From the NCBI GenBank assembly GCA_021792815.1, contig JAJYTX010000072.1:1-9726 (forward strand): 9,726 nt of DNA, read 5' to 3'. Position 1 is the first letter of the stretch, and the number at the start of each line of letters is the position of its first letter. Below, piece by piece: positions 1 to 6,960 of this stretch. This stretch comes from Pseudomonadota bacterium (lineage in GTDB: Bacteria > Pseudomonadota > Gammaproteobacteria > Steroidobacterales > Steroidobacteraceae). The notes under the pieces were generated by a model that was not told where the DNA came from, did not search any database, and saw only the letters and a list, made by a program, of their open reading frames with translations. Position numbers and translations under genes: made by a program.

Positions 1-1
1 C

Positions 2-2560
2 CTGTGGATCCGCGCGGATCTGCCCTCCAGTGAGTCGGAACACTACCTGCTCATCGTGGCGTTCCTCCGTGGAGCCACCAACCCCCCGCCGCACAGCTGG
101 TTCCACGACTGCGCGACCTGGAAGGGCGCGTGCGCCCGCAAAGGCATGCGGCTGCGGGTGCCCCCGGGCGCCGGGCAGGTGCTGGTATTCCTCGCGCCGC
201 AGACCGGAGGCGATTTCAGAACGCTGGTCGGCGCCGTGCGCGGACGGCCCGGGGCCTTCGTGCGCACCTCCCAGGACCTCAACCAGGCGACACTCGACAT
301 CTCGCGTCTCGACCGCTATCTGGGCGCGATCCAATCCCTGGACGAGACTGCGCCGCAGGAGCTCGGCGAGGCGGCGCCGAAGCTGGCCCGCAGTCTCGCG
401 ATCAAGGTGAAAGCGAGATGCCTCCAGCGCATCGCGCAGCTGCAGGCTCCCTGCCTCATGCAGGGCGGCCAGTCGCTCATCCTCAATGACGGCCACAGCA
501 CCTCGATCGTCGAGGCGTTGACCTCGGGTCCCGCCACCGATCTCGCGATGGAGGCGAGTTACACTCCGAAACTGAGCTACGGCTACTACAGTCCGTACAT
601 TGCCTCGGTGCTCGACATCGCGCGCATCTTCGCCTCCTTCACCACGGCGGATTACCAGTACATTCCGGCTCTCGCGGTCCAGCACGGGACGGTGATGTCG
701 CTGACGCTCAACACGCCGCCTTCGTTTCATGAGCCTCAGTCGGTGCTGGTGACGGCGCTGCCGGCCGTGGAGGCCACGCAGTTCCCACCGCTGCACGCCG
801 TCGATCCGCAGAAAAGCTACTGCGTGCGCCGGAGCCCGCTCGTGCTGCCGGTGGAAGGGGCGCCCCTCGTCTTTTCCACGGACTATGCGCACGGTATGAC
901 GCTCCGCTTGACCGGCCGCAATGGCCGGACCATCGATCTGCCCGCCAGGGCAGACGCGCAGCGCGGTGGCTTCGTGGTCGATACCCGGGGCATTGGCACG
1001 GCCCGGCTCGGCAACTCCGTGCAGGGTGAACTCCGGGGCCGTTGGGGCTTTGAGGCTTACGATGGACCTGTCTTCCAACTCCAGAATGCGCGCGCCGACG
1101 GTTGGTCGCTTGCGAGAGCGGCTGATGACGCGGCGATCGTGGGGCGGGAGGACACGATCCAGCTGATGGGTCACGATGTGAGCTGCCTCGACGGCATCAC
1201 GGTGCGCGACGCCGCCGGGAACGTGCTTGCCGCGCCATGGAAACCGGTCGGACCCAACGAGGCGCAGGTACGGCTTCCGCTGCAGCAGGCGCAACCCGGC
1301 CCGCTGACCCTAATCCTGAAGCAGTTTGGCCCGGGCGCGCCGCAGACGCTGCCGCTCGAGGCGTACTCCCAGGCGGCAAGCCTCGATGGCTTCACTTTGC
1401 ATGCCGGCGACAGCCAGGGTGTCCTGACAGGCGGCCGGCTCGATGAGGTGGCCGCTCTCACGATCGACGGTGTCGCATTTACCCCCACGGCACTTTCGAC
1501 CCGACAGGGACTGGATCAGCTCGCCCTGACCGCAGAAGACGCGCAGGCTGCCTCACAACTGAAGCAGGGCGAGGTGGGCCTCGCCCGCGTGACGCTGAAG
1601 GATGGCCGTGTTCTGAAGCTGGACACCGTGGTTGCGGCGCCTCGCCCCAGCGTTTCGCTCATCGCCAAGAGCGTATATCCGTCCCTCTCGAGCCGGCGCA
1701 GTCATATCCAGCTGAGCAACGGCAACGAGCTGCCTCAGGACGCGCGGCTGACCTTCTCGGTGCGCGCCCAGTGGCCGGCCGCCTTCGATCCCAAAGAGTC
1801 CATCGAGGTGGCCACGGCCGACGGCTCGTACTCTACGACGCTCAGCCTCACCAATGGCGGCATCATGCTCGAGACGGAGCAGGTGGCCATCGTGACATTG
1901 AACCCGTCCCGGGCGTTCGGGCCCTCGGCGTTCGGGCCGCTGCGCTTCCGGGTCATCGATCGCGGTGTCACGGGTGGGTGGCAGCCGCTCGCGACCCTGG
2001 TGCGCCTGCCGCGCCTGCACAAGCTCGTTTGTCCGGCGACGCCTGAGCTCGCCTGCCGGCTCTCGGGAGCCGATCTGTTTCTGATCGACTCGATCGGCAC
2101 CGACCCTGCATTGCGGCACGCGGTGCAGGTTCCCGACGGGTTCCCCGGATACGCGCTCCCGGTGCCGCACCCGAAGGACGGCGAACTGTACGTGAAGCTC
2201 CGGGATGACCCGTCAGTGATCAATATCGCGTCCATCGCCGAGCACCTGCTGCCGGGCTCGCGACAGAAGGTGCGCGCGAGCGATCATCACGCGGCGGCCA
2301 CGAAGCCGACGCACGCCAGGGGCCGACAGGCGGCGCACCGCGTGGCCGACACGCCCACCGGCGGGAAGGCGGCGAGCGCGGCGGCCCAGACGCCGAAGAA
2401 CCTTCCTGCGCCGGGCCGCGCGGACGGAGCGCCCGCCACCGTGTCCTCGGACGCTTCGCATGTCCGACCCTCGTCGAATCCTGTCCGGTCGCAGAGTCCC
2501 GGCACGGGCAAGCCCGCCCCCTCGCCGTCTGCCGCGACTCCGTCGCCCCCCTCGGGTTGA
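2..2560 (+). CDS. Large hypothetical protein, probably extracytoplasmic (5' end outside window)
   Basis: I do not recognise a characterised family. The frame is open from the left edge (first full codon at 2), giving 852 visible residues before TGA at 2558-2560. A GTG at 56 is only an internal candidate start: the residues before it read as ordinary protein, so the real N-terminus, and any signal peptide, lies outside the window. Seen: eight cysteines, six of them in close pairs (C37/C44, two near 138-150, two near 680-690); an aromatic stretch around residues 190-200 (YGYYSPY); a middle part (about 270-680) of short hydrophobic strands separated by Gly/Asp/Asn turns, suggestive of Ig-like or IPT-like beta domains; and a last ~100 residues rich in Pro, Ala, Ser, Thr and basic residues, probably disordered. 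Paired cysteines and beta-rich modules suggest a periplasmic or surface protein, but that is inference. The downstream aldo/keto reductase starts 99 bp later on the same strand, with no functional link visible. Confidence 0.85.
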   Translation: MWIRADLPSSESEHYLLIVAFLRGATNPPPHSWFHDCATWKGACARKGMRLRVPPGAGQVLVFLAPQTGGDFRTLVGAVRGRPGAFVRTSQDLNQATLDISRLDRYLGAIQSLDETAPQELGEAAPKLARSLAIKVKARCLQRIAQLQAPCLMQGGQSLILNDGHSTSIVEALTSGPATDLAMEASYTPKLSYGYYSPYIASVLDIARIFASFTTADYQYIPALAVQHGTVMSLTLNTPPSFHEPQSVLVTALPAVEATQFPPLHAVDPQKSYCVRRSPLVLPVEGAPLVFSTDYAHGMTLRLTGRNGRTIDLPARADAQRGGFVVDTRGIGTARLGNSVQGELRGRWGFEAYDGPVFQLQNARADGWSLARAADDAAIVGREDTIQLMGHDVSCLDGITVRDAAGNVLAAPWKPVGPNEAQVRLPLQQAQPGPLTLILKQFGPGAPQTLPLEAYSQAASLDGFTLHAGDSQGVLTGGRLDEVAALTIDGVAFTPTALSTRQGLDQLALTAEDAQAASQLKQGEVGLARVTLKDGRVLKLDTVVAAPRPSVSLIAKSVYPSLSSRRSHIQLSNGNELPQDARLTFSVRAQWPAAFDPKESIEVATADGSYSTTLSLTNGGIMLETEQVAIVTLNPSRAFGPSAFGPLRFRVIDRGVTGGWQPLATLVRLPRLHKLVCPATPELACRLSGADLFLIDSIGTDPALRHAVQVPDGFPGYALPVPHPKDGELYVKLRDDPSVINIASIAEHLLPGSRQKVRASDHHAAATKPTHARGRQAAHRVADTPTGGKAASAAAQTPKNLPAPGRADGAPATVSSDASHVRPSSNPVRSQSPGTGKPAPSPSAATPSPPSG

Positions 2561-2572
2561 AGGTGACGCGGT

Positions 2573-2604
2573 GGTGGCGCTCGAATGTCTCGTCGGTGGC
2601 GCTC
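2573..2604 (+). repeat. Pair of 10-bp direct repeats 22 bp apart upstream of the aldo/keto reductase
   Basis: GGTGGCGCTC occurs at 2573-2582 and again, identical, at 2595-2604. The start-to-start distance of 22 bp is about two helical turns, so both copies would face the same side of the DNA. The pair lies between the stop of the upstream gene and the aldo/keto reductase start. It could be a binding site for a regulator that recognises direct repeats, but a chance repeat in GC-rich DNA is also possible. I see no convincing sigma-70 promoter here. Confidence 0.4.
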
Positions 2605-2647
2605 AACGGGCGAGCGCGTCATCTGCCTTTCCCAACATGATGCTTAC

Positions 2648-2652
2648 GAGGA
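2648..2652 (+). promoter_or_regulatory. Ribosome binding site of the aldo/keto reductase
   Basis: GAGGA ends 7 nt before the ATG at 2660, a normal Shine-Dalgarno distance. It decides the start: the ATG at 2585, 25 codons upstream in the same frame, would add residues that do not look like this family. Confidence 0.75.
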
Positions 2653-2659
2653 CTTCCGC

Positions 2660-3640
2660 ATGAAATTTCGGGAATTCGGCCGACTCGGCTGGCGGGTATC
2701 CGAGATCGGATTCGGCGCGTGGGCGGTCGGCGGCGGGTGGGGAGCACAGTCGGATGAAGAGTCCATCGCGGCCTTGCACCGCGCATTTGATCTCGGCTGC
2801 AATTTCGTAGACACCGCGCAGAGCTACGGCGACGGTCATGGTGAGGCGGTCGTGTCCCGGGCGGTGCGCGAATGGACCGGCCATGACCGAATCTTCGTCG
2901 CGACGAAGATTCCACCCAGTCCGGGTGACTGGCCTCCGAGTCCCTACGATCCGATCGAAGCGCGTTTCAGCAGGGATTATCTGCGCGAGCGCATCGAACG
3001 CAGTCTGCGTGACCTGGGCAGGGAATGTATCGACCTGGTGCAGGTGCACACCTGGACGCGGGCGTGGAACAGACATCCGGCGGTGTTCGACATGCTGCGG
3101 GATTTTCGCAAGGAAGGTAAAGTCCTCGGCATCGGCGTGAGTACTCCGGAGCACGATCAGAATGCCGTGATCGGTCTGATGCGAGCGGGCTGGGTCGACA
3201 GCGTGCAGGTCATTTACAACATATTTGAACAGGAACCTCAGGCTGAACTGTTCCCGGCCGCTCGGGAGCACGAGGTCGGCGTGATCGTGCGCCTCGCCTT
3301 TGATGAGAGCGCGCTGACGGGGAAGCTCACACCCGGTACCCGCTTCGCGGACGATGACATACGTAGCCGCTATTTCGCCGGCGACCGCCTCGCGAGGACG
3401 GTTCGCCGTGTGGCGGCGATCCGCGGCACCCTGGGCGATCAGGAGCCGGACCTCGCCACCGCGGCGCTCAAATTCGCTTTGAAGCCGCCTGCGGTCTCAA
3501 CCGTCATCCCGGGCATCCGCACCGCGCACCAGGCCGAAATGAATCTCGTCGTCAGTGACCAGGCGCCGATGACCGACCGTCTCGAAGAGCAGCTCCGAGC
3601 GCACCTGTGGCGGCGCGGCTTCTGGTACGCGGGGAAGTAG
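2660..3640 (+). CDS. Aldo/keto reductase family oxidoreductase
   Basis: A 326-residue (beta/alpha)8-barrel NADPH-dependent reductase of the aldo/keto reductase superfamily, which reduces aldehydes or ketones to alcohols. The N-terminus has the family pattern MKFREFGRLGWRVSEIGFG. The catalytic tetrad can be placed at D51 (in FVDTAQSYG), Y56, K83 (in FVATK) and H130 (in DLVQVHTW). The phosphate/nucleotide-binding segment near the C-terminus is also present (VSTVIPGIRTAHQAEMN, about 279-295). Length is normal for the bacterial AKR11/12-like group. The ATG at 2660 is chosen because GAGGA sits 7 nt upstream and the family start matches; a 351-residue version from the ATG at 2585 is less likely. 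It lies 99 bp after the large hypothetical gene on the same strand and faces pepN. The substrate cannot be told from sequence; it is presumably cytoplasmic. No frameshift or missing catalytic residue is seen. Confidence 0.95.
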   Translation: MKFREFGRLGWRVSEIGFGAWAVGGGWGAQSDEESIAALHRAFDLGCNFVDTAQSYGDGHGEAVVSRAVREWTGHDRIFVATKIPPSPGDWPPSPYDPIEARFSRDYLRERIERSLRDLGRECIDLVQVHTWTRAWNRHPAVFDMLRDFRKEGKVLGIGVSTPEHDQNAVIGLMRAGWVDSVQVIYNIFEQEPQAELFPAAREHEVGVIVRLAFDESALTGKLTPGTRFADDDIRSRYFAGDRLARTVRRVAAIRGTLGDQEPDLATAALKFALKPPAVSTVIPGIRTAHQAEMNLVVSDQAPMTDRLEEQLRAHLWRRGFWYAGK

Positions 3641-3948
3641 GCTCGTCGCGGGGCAGGCGTGACCTGTCACCGTTCCGGTCGGGCTCGGGCAACACTGTTC
3701 GGCACGACCGGCCAGCCCGCCGGGACGCGCCGCTGGCGGCAGCCGGACTCAGCGCTTGGCGCACCGCTCGACTCCTCATCACGCCCAATGGCGCTGGGAC
3801 CTGCGTGAGAGTGCTTCGGCACACCGGTCTGCTGCCCGCTCGGCGCGCCCTGGACCTCCTGGCGGCGCCGGTCTGTCGCCCGGAACCCGTCGTTTATCCG
3901 TGATCAGCCGCTGGCGATCGTGCCGAGCGGTCGATCGTCACCCGGTGC
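3641..3948. other. Convergent intergenic gap with no clear gene or terminator
   Basis: This 308-bp gap lies between the stops of the aldo/keto reductase (+) and pepN (-). Open frames here give low-complexity Arg/Pro/Ala products typical of random GC-rich DNA. The best structure is a 7-bp inverted repeat, CCGGTCG at 3675-3681 with CGACCGG at 3705-3711 (23-nt loop). Neither strand has a T-run next to it, so it is not a standard intrinsic terminator. Termination may be Rho-dependent or use a signal I cannot recognise. Confidence 0.5.
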
Positions 3949-6606
3949 TCACGCCGCCAGGCTACGCCCCGCCGTCTCGCCGGTGTTGCGGCTCAGACGC
4001 GGCGCATCGAGGATGCGCTGTAGGGCCGCCCGCATCTTCACCTGACGGGCCGTGTCCATCCGCTGCCACTGGCCGAGCGGGGTCACGAGCCGGGCCGCCA
4101 CCTGCGGGTTGAGCGGATCGAGCGCCAGAATGATTTCCGCGAGGAAATCGTATCCGGCGCCCGAGGCGCTGTGGAACCGTACCGGGTTGCCGCTGGCGAA
4201 GCTCCAGACCAGCGCGCGCACGCGGTTCGGATTACGCAGGTCGAAATCCGCATGCGCGGCGAGTCTGCGCACCACCTCCGGTGTATCCGGCAGCGCCGAG
4301 GCGGCCTGGATGGCGAACCACTTGTCCAACACCAACGCATCGCTGCGCCACCGGGCGTGAAACGCGGCCAACGCCCGCTGCCGTTCCGGGCAGGCCACGT
4401 TCGACAGCGACGCCAGTGCGGACAGCACGTCGGTCATGTTGGCCCCGCGGTCGAACTGCGCCATCGCCAGCCGCCGGCCGTCAGCCTGGCCGCCGGCGAC
4501 CAGATAGGCGAGGCAGGCGTTGCGCAGTGCGCGGCGCCCGATGGCCGCGCCGTCGACTTGATAGGGTCCCGGATCCTCAAGGCGCTCATAAACTGTGCGC
4601 AGTTGCGCGTGCAGCGCCTCGCCGATCGCAGATCGGACCACCTCGCGCGCAGCGTGGAGCGCATCGGGATCGACGCTGTCCTGCTGGTCGGCGAGATAGG
4701 CTTCACTCGGCAACGTCAGGGCCTCCGCCGCAAAGGCCGGATCGGCCTCGGCCTCGGCGAGCGTCGCGGCCGCGGCGGCGATGACGCCCGGGTCCGGTAC
4801 CGGCGTCTCGCCCTGGCGCCACGCCTGCGCCATTGCCAGCAGGGCATTCGTGGCATAAGCCTGGCCGGCGTCCCAGCGCACGAAGGGGTCGCTGTCGTGG
4901 GTGGCCAGAAAGCGCAGCCGCTGCGCGCTCAGGCCGCTGAGCCGCACCGGCGCGGAGAATCCGCGCAGCAGCGAGGGTACCGGTGGGCCGGGCAGGTCCT
5001 CGAACACGAAGCGTGTGTCGGCCGCCTGGGCGAGCAGCACCCGCGTGCCTGATTGTGCCGCCGGTTCGCCGGCGAGCCGCAGGGGCAGTTCCGAGCCGTC
5101 GGCGCCCAACAGACCGATCGCCAGCGGCACGACCAGCGGCTGCTTGTCCGGCTGGCCGGGAGTCGGCGGCGTGCGCTGTGTCACGGTCAGGACATAGCGG
5201 CGAGTCGCCGGATCGTACTCGTCGGAGACGGTCAGCTCCGGAGTGCCCGCCTGGTGGTACCACAGCTTGAATCGTGTCAGATCGATGCCGGAGGCATCCG
5301 CCATCGCGGCGACGAAATCGGCGATCGTGACGGCCTGGTTGTCGTGACGCGCAAAATACAGATCCATGCCGCGGCGGAACGCCGCCTCTCCAATCAGGGT
5401 GGCCATCATGCGGATGACTTCTGCGCCCTTGTTGTAGACGGTCGCGGTGTAGAAATTGTCGATCGCCTGATAGCGGTCCGGCTGCACCGGGTGGGCGAGC
5501 GGTCCGGCATCCTCGCGGAACTGCGCCGCGCGCAGCAGTCGCACATCGGCGATCCGCTTCACCGCGCGCGAGCCCTGGTCCATGGAGAACTCCTGGTCGC
5601 GATAGACCGTGAGCCCTTCCTTCAGCGACAGCTGGAACCAGTCGCGGCAGGTGACGCGATTGCCGGTCCAGTTGTGGAAGTACTCGTGGGCGATGACGGA
5701 TTCGATGCCCTGGTAGTCGGCGTCGGTGGCGGTTTCAGGATCCGCCAGTACGCATCGGGTGTTGAAGATGTTGAGTCCCTTGTTCTCCATCGCTCCCATG
5801 TTGAAGTCGGACACGGCAGCGATGTTGAATACATCGAGGTCGTATTCCAGGCCGAAGCGTTCCTCGTCCCACGCCATCGCCGCCTTCAGTGAGCGCATCG
5901 CGTGCGCGCAGCGGTCCTGGTCGCCGGCGCGTACCCAGATCGCCAGCGCCACTTCGCGCCCCGATCGGGTCGTGAAGCGGTCGCGCACCGCCACCAGCCG
6001 ACCCGCCACCAGGGCGAACAGGTAGCAGGGCTTGGGGTGCGGGTCGGTCCAGGTGAGGCGGTGGCGGCCGTCCGGCAGAGCCTCGCGCGGGCCGGGATTG
6101 CCGTTGGACAGTATCACCGGGCAGGCGGTGGCGTCGGCGGTGATGGTGACGGTGTAGCGCGCCATTACGTCGGGCCGGTCGGGAAAATAGGTGATGCGGC
6201 GGAAACCCTCGGCTTCGCATTGGGTGAAGAAAGCGTCATTCGACACGTACAGACCCGAAAGCTCGGTATTGGCGCCGGGGTCGATGAGGGTCTCGATCTC
6301 CAGGATACAGGCGTCTGGCACAGCGTCGATCACCAGCGAGTCGCCATCCAGGCGCCAGTGACGGGCGTCGAGGGCGGCGCCATCGAGCGCGAGCGCGCGA
6401 ACCGGTTGCCCGGCACCATCGAACCGCAGGGCCTCACGGCCCCCGGCCGCCGGGTTGCGGCGCAGCGCCAGGCGGGACCGCACCGTGGTCGCGTGGGTGA
6501 CGAGGTCGAAGTCGAGCCTGACCGTGTCCACGAGGAAGGCGGGAGGGCGGTAATCGGCGAGCCGGGTTTCGCTCGGCGCGGCTGCGGGATCGCGGGACTC
6601 GGGCAT
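3949..6606 (-). CDS. pepN: Aminopeptidase N (M1 family zinc metallopeptidase)
   Basis: Cytoplasmic zinc aminopeptidase that removes N-terminal residues from peptides, the main broad-specificity enzyme of peptide recycling in proteobacteria. With the ATG at 6606 it is 885 residues, against 870 in E. coli, and matches that protein along its whole length. Seen: Q129 and E131 in TQCEAEGFR (substrate N-terminus binding); M270 before the exopeptidase motif GAMEN at 271-275; the zinc site HEYFH at 307-311 with third ligand E330 in LKEGLTVYRDQEF; and Y391 in VYNKGAEV, the transition-state tyrosine. The C-terminal helical domain includes LRNACLAYL, NNMTD-like GANMTDVLSAL and NPNRVRALV. The frame stays open to 6798, but the extra residues are Arg-rich and unlike the family. 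GGAG lies 4 nt before the 6606 ATG, and a likely -10 element at 6646-6651 leaves a short leader. An ATG at 6630 is the alternative start. The gene converges on the aldo/keto reductase. No lesion is seen. Confidence 0.97.
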   Translation of the reverse strand: MPESRDPAAAPSETRLADYRPPAFLVDTVRLDFDLVTHATTVRSRLALRRNPAAGGREALRFDGAGQPVRALALDGAALDARHWRLDGDSLVIDAVPDACILEIETLIDPGANTELSGLYVSNDAFFTQCEAEGFRRITYFPDRPDVMARYTVTITADATACPVILSNGNPGPREALPDGRHRLTWTDPHPKPCYLFALVAGRLVAVRDRFTTRSGREVALAIWVRAGDQDRCAHAMRSLKAAMAWDEERFGLEYDLDVFNIAAVSDFNMGAMENKGLNIFNTRCVLADPETATDADYQGIESVIAHEYFHNWTGNRVTCRDWFQLSLKEGLTVYRDQEFSMDQGSRAVKRIADVRLLRAAQFREDAGPLAHPVQPDRYQAIDNFYTATVYNKGAEVIRMMATLIGEAAFRRGMDLYFARHDNQAVTIADFVAAMADASGIDLTRFKLWYHQAGTPELTVSDEYDPATRRYVLTVTQRTPPTPGQPDKQPLVVPLAIGLLGADGSELPLRLAGEPAAQSGTRVLLAQAADTRFVFEDLPGPPVPSLLRGFSAPVRLSGLSAQRLRFLATHDSDPFVRWDAGQAYATNALLAMAQAWRQGETPVPDPGVIAAAAATLAEAEADPAFAAEALTLPSEAYLADQQDSVDPDALHAAREVVRSAIGEALHAQLRTVYERLEDPGPYQVDGAAIGRRALRNACLAYLVAGGQADGRRLAMAQFDRGANMTDVLSALASLSNVACPERQRALAAFHARWRSDALVLDKWFAIQAASALPDTPEVVRRLAAHADFDLRNPNRVRALVWSFASGNPVRFHSASGAGYDFLAEIILALDPLNPQVAARLVTPLGQWQRMDTARQVKMRAALQRILDAPRLSRNTGETAGRSLAA

Positions 6607-6610
6607 GGGG

Positions 6611-6614
6611 CTCC
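6611..6614 (-). promoter_or_regulatory. Ribosome binding site of pepN
   Basis: On the minus strand GGAG is followed by CCCC and the ATG at 6606. The spacing is slightly short but it is the only Shine-Dalgarno-like element near the candidate starts. The ATG at 6630 has none, which favours 6606. Confidence 0.5.
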
Positions 6615-6635
6615 GGGGAGTGCACGGCATTTCTA

Positions 6636-6652
6636 ATATGAAATGATCATAT
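6636..6652 (-). promoter_or_regulatory. Candidate pepN promoter -10 element inside an AT-rich inverted repeat
   Basis: On the minus strand TATGAT (6651-6646) matches the sigma-70 -10 consensus at 5 of 6 positions and stands in an AT-rich patch within very GC-rich DNA. Initiation about 7 nt downstream would give a leader of roughly 30 nt to the pepN ATG at 6606. No good -35 is seen: GCGACA, the best nearby match, would have a 19-bp spacer. The same bases form a perfect inverted repeat, ATATGA-N5-TCATAT (6636-6641 and 6647-6652), which also contains the palindrome ATGATCAT. An operator covering the -10 would let a dimeric regulator block pepN. The promoter reading is moderately supported; the operator is inference. 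Confidence 0.45.
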
Positions 6653-6664
6653 CGCGAACGGCGG

Positions 6665-6844
6665 CTACTCTGTCGCAGCAGATCTGCGGCGGGCATCCGC
6701 CGTATGTTCGGCGGACGTCCGCTCGATACGCGGTGGAGTCTGCCGAGTGGACGTCGGCGCCGCCACGGGGCCGAGCAACGCGATGAGCAGGCTCGCAAGC
6801 CGATGCCGGTGTGCGTGCCCTGGATTCAAAACCGTTCCCAGCAT
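6665..6844 (-). CDS. Doubtful small ORF with signal-peptide-like segment
   Basis: Minus-strand ATG at 6844 to TAG at 6665-6667, 59 codons. The product has a basic HRHR cluster near residue 12, then a hydrophobic stretch LASLLIALLGPVAA, then a polar Thr/Arg/Glu-rich tail, roughly the shape of a Sec signal peptide plus a short mature part. Against it: the upstream GGGAAG is only 3 nt from the ATG, I recognise no family, and the frame continues open upstream into the SDR gene, as chance frames do in GC-rich DNA. It is more likely not a gene. Confidence 0.15.
   Translation of the reverse strand: MLGTVLNPGHAHRHRLASLLIALLGPVAAPTSTRQTPPRIERTSAEHTADARRRSAATE
6696..6715. repeat. Perfect 7-bp hairpin in the SDR-pepN gap
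   Basis: TCCGCCG (6696-6702), loop TATGTT, CGGCGGA (6709-6715). The stem is very GC-rich and lies about 45 bp upstream of the pepN -10 element. It could pause or end transcription from the SDR gene, or be a binding site. The absence of a T-tract on either side weakens the terminator reading. Confidence 0.4.
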
Positions 6845-6960
6845 GGACTTCCCGGGACCGTGGCTCAGGTCGCCGGAGCACGGATCCACAGGATGAATCG
6901 TTTCACGGTGTCTGCCGACGCTACAGCGGTGGCAGGTGAATCCCTCGCTTCGAATGGTGG

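Larger units (their letters stand above)
6607..6960. other. Intergenic region between the SDR gene and pepN
   Basis: This 354-bp gap has the pepN promoter region at its left end. It also contains a perfect hairpin, TCCGCCG-tatgtt-CGGCGGA (6696-6715), and a palindrome GCAGATCTGC (6678-6687). The hairpin has no T-run on the minus strand after it, so it is not a classic terminator of the SDR transcript. A 59-codon minus-strand frame (6844-6665) is listed separately as a doubtful candidate. I see no RNA gene here. Confidence 0.5.

Noticed and set aside
1913..1938. Short tandem repeat GCGTTCGGGCC at 1913-1923 and 1928-1938
   Set aside because: It lies inside the large gene and simply encodes AFGPS-AFGPL; too short to be a functional repeat array.
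1553..2170. 205-codon minus-strand frame inside the large hypothetical gene
   Set aside because: The plus-strand frame is far longer and protein-like; this one is Arg-rich shadow sequence.
2585..2659. Upstream ATG extension of the aldo/keto reductase
   Set aside because: The family start pattern and a well-spaced GAGGA both point to the ATG at 2660; the 25 extra residues do not resemble the family.
4171..5052. Open frames of about 280-290 codons on the plus strand opposite pepN (also 5053-5892 and 5902-6636)
   Set aside because: They are consecutive pieces of one antisense frame broken by stops and lie entirely within the conserved pepN.
6607..6798. 64-codon N-terminal extension of pepN
   Set aside because: Arg/Ser-rich, unlike PepN N-termini, and it crosses the likely promoter region.
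6815..6850. GATTCAAAACC-like stretch resembling a tRNA T-arm
   Set aside because: The loop does not match the T-loop consensus and no acceptor, D or anticodon stems can be drawn around it.
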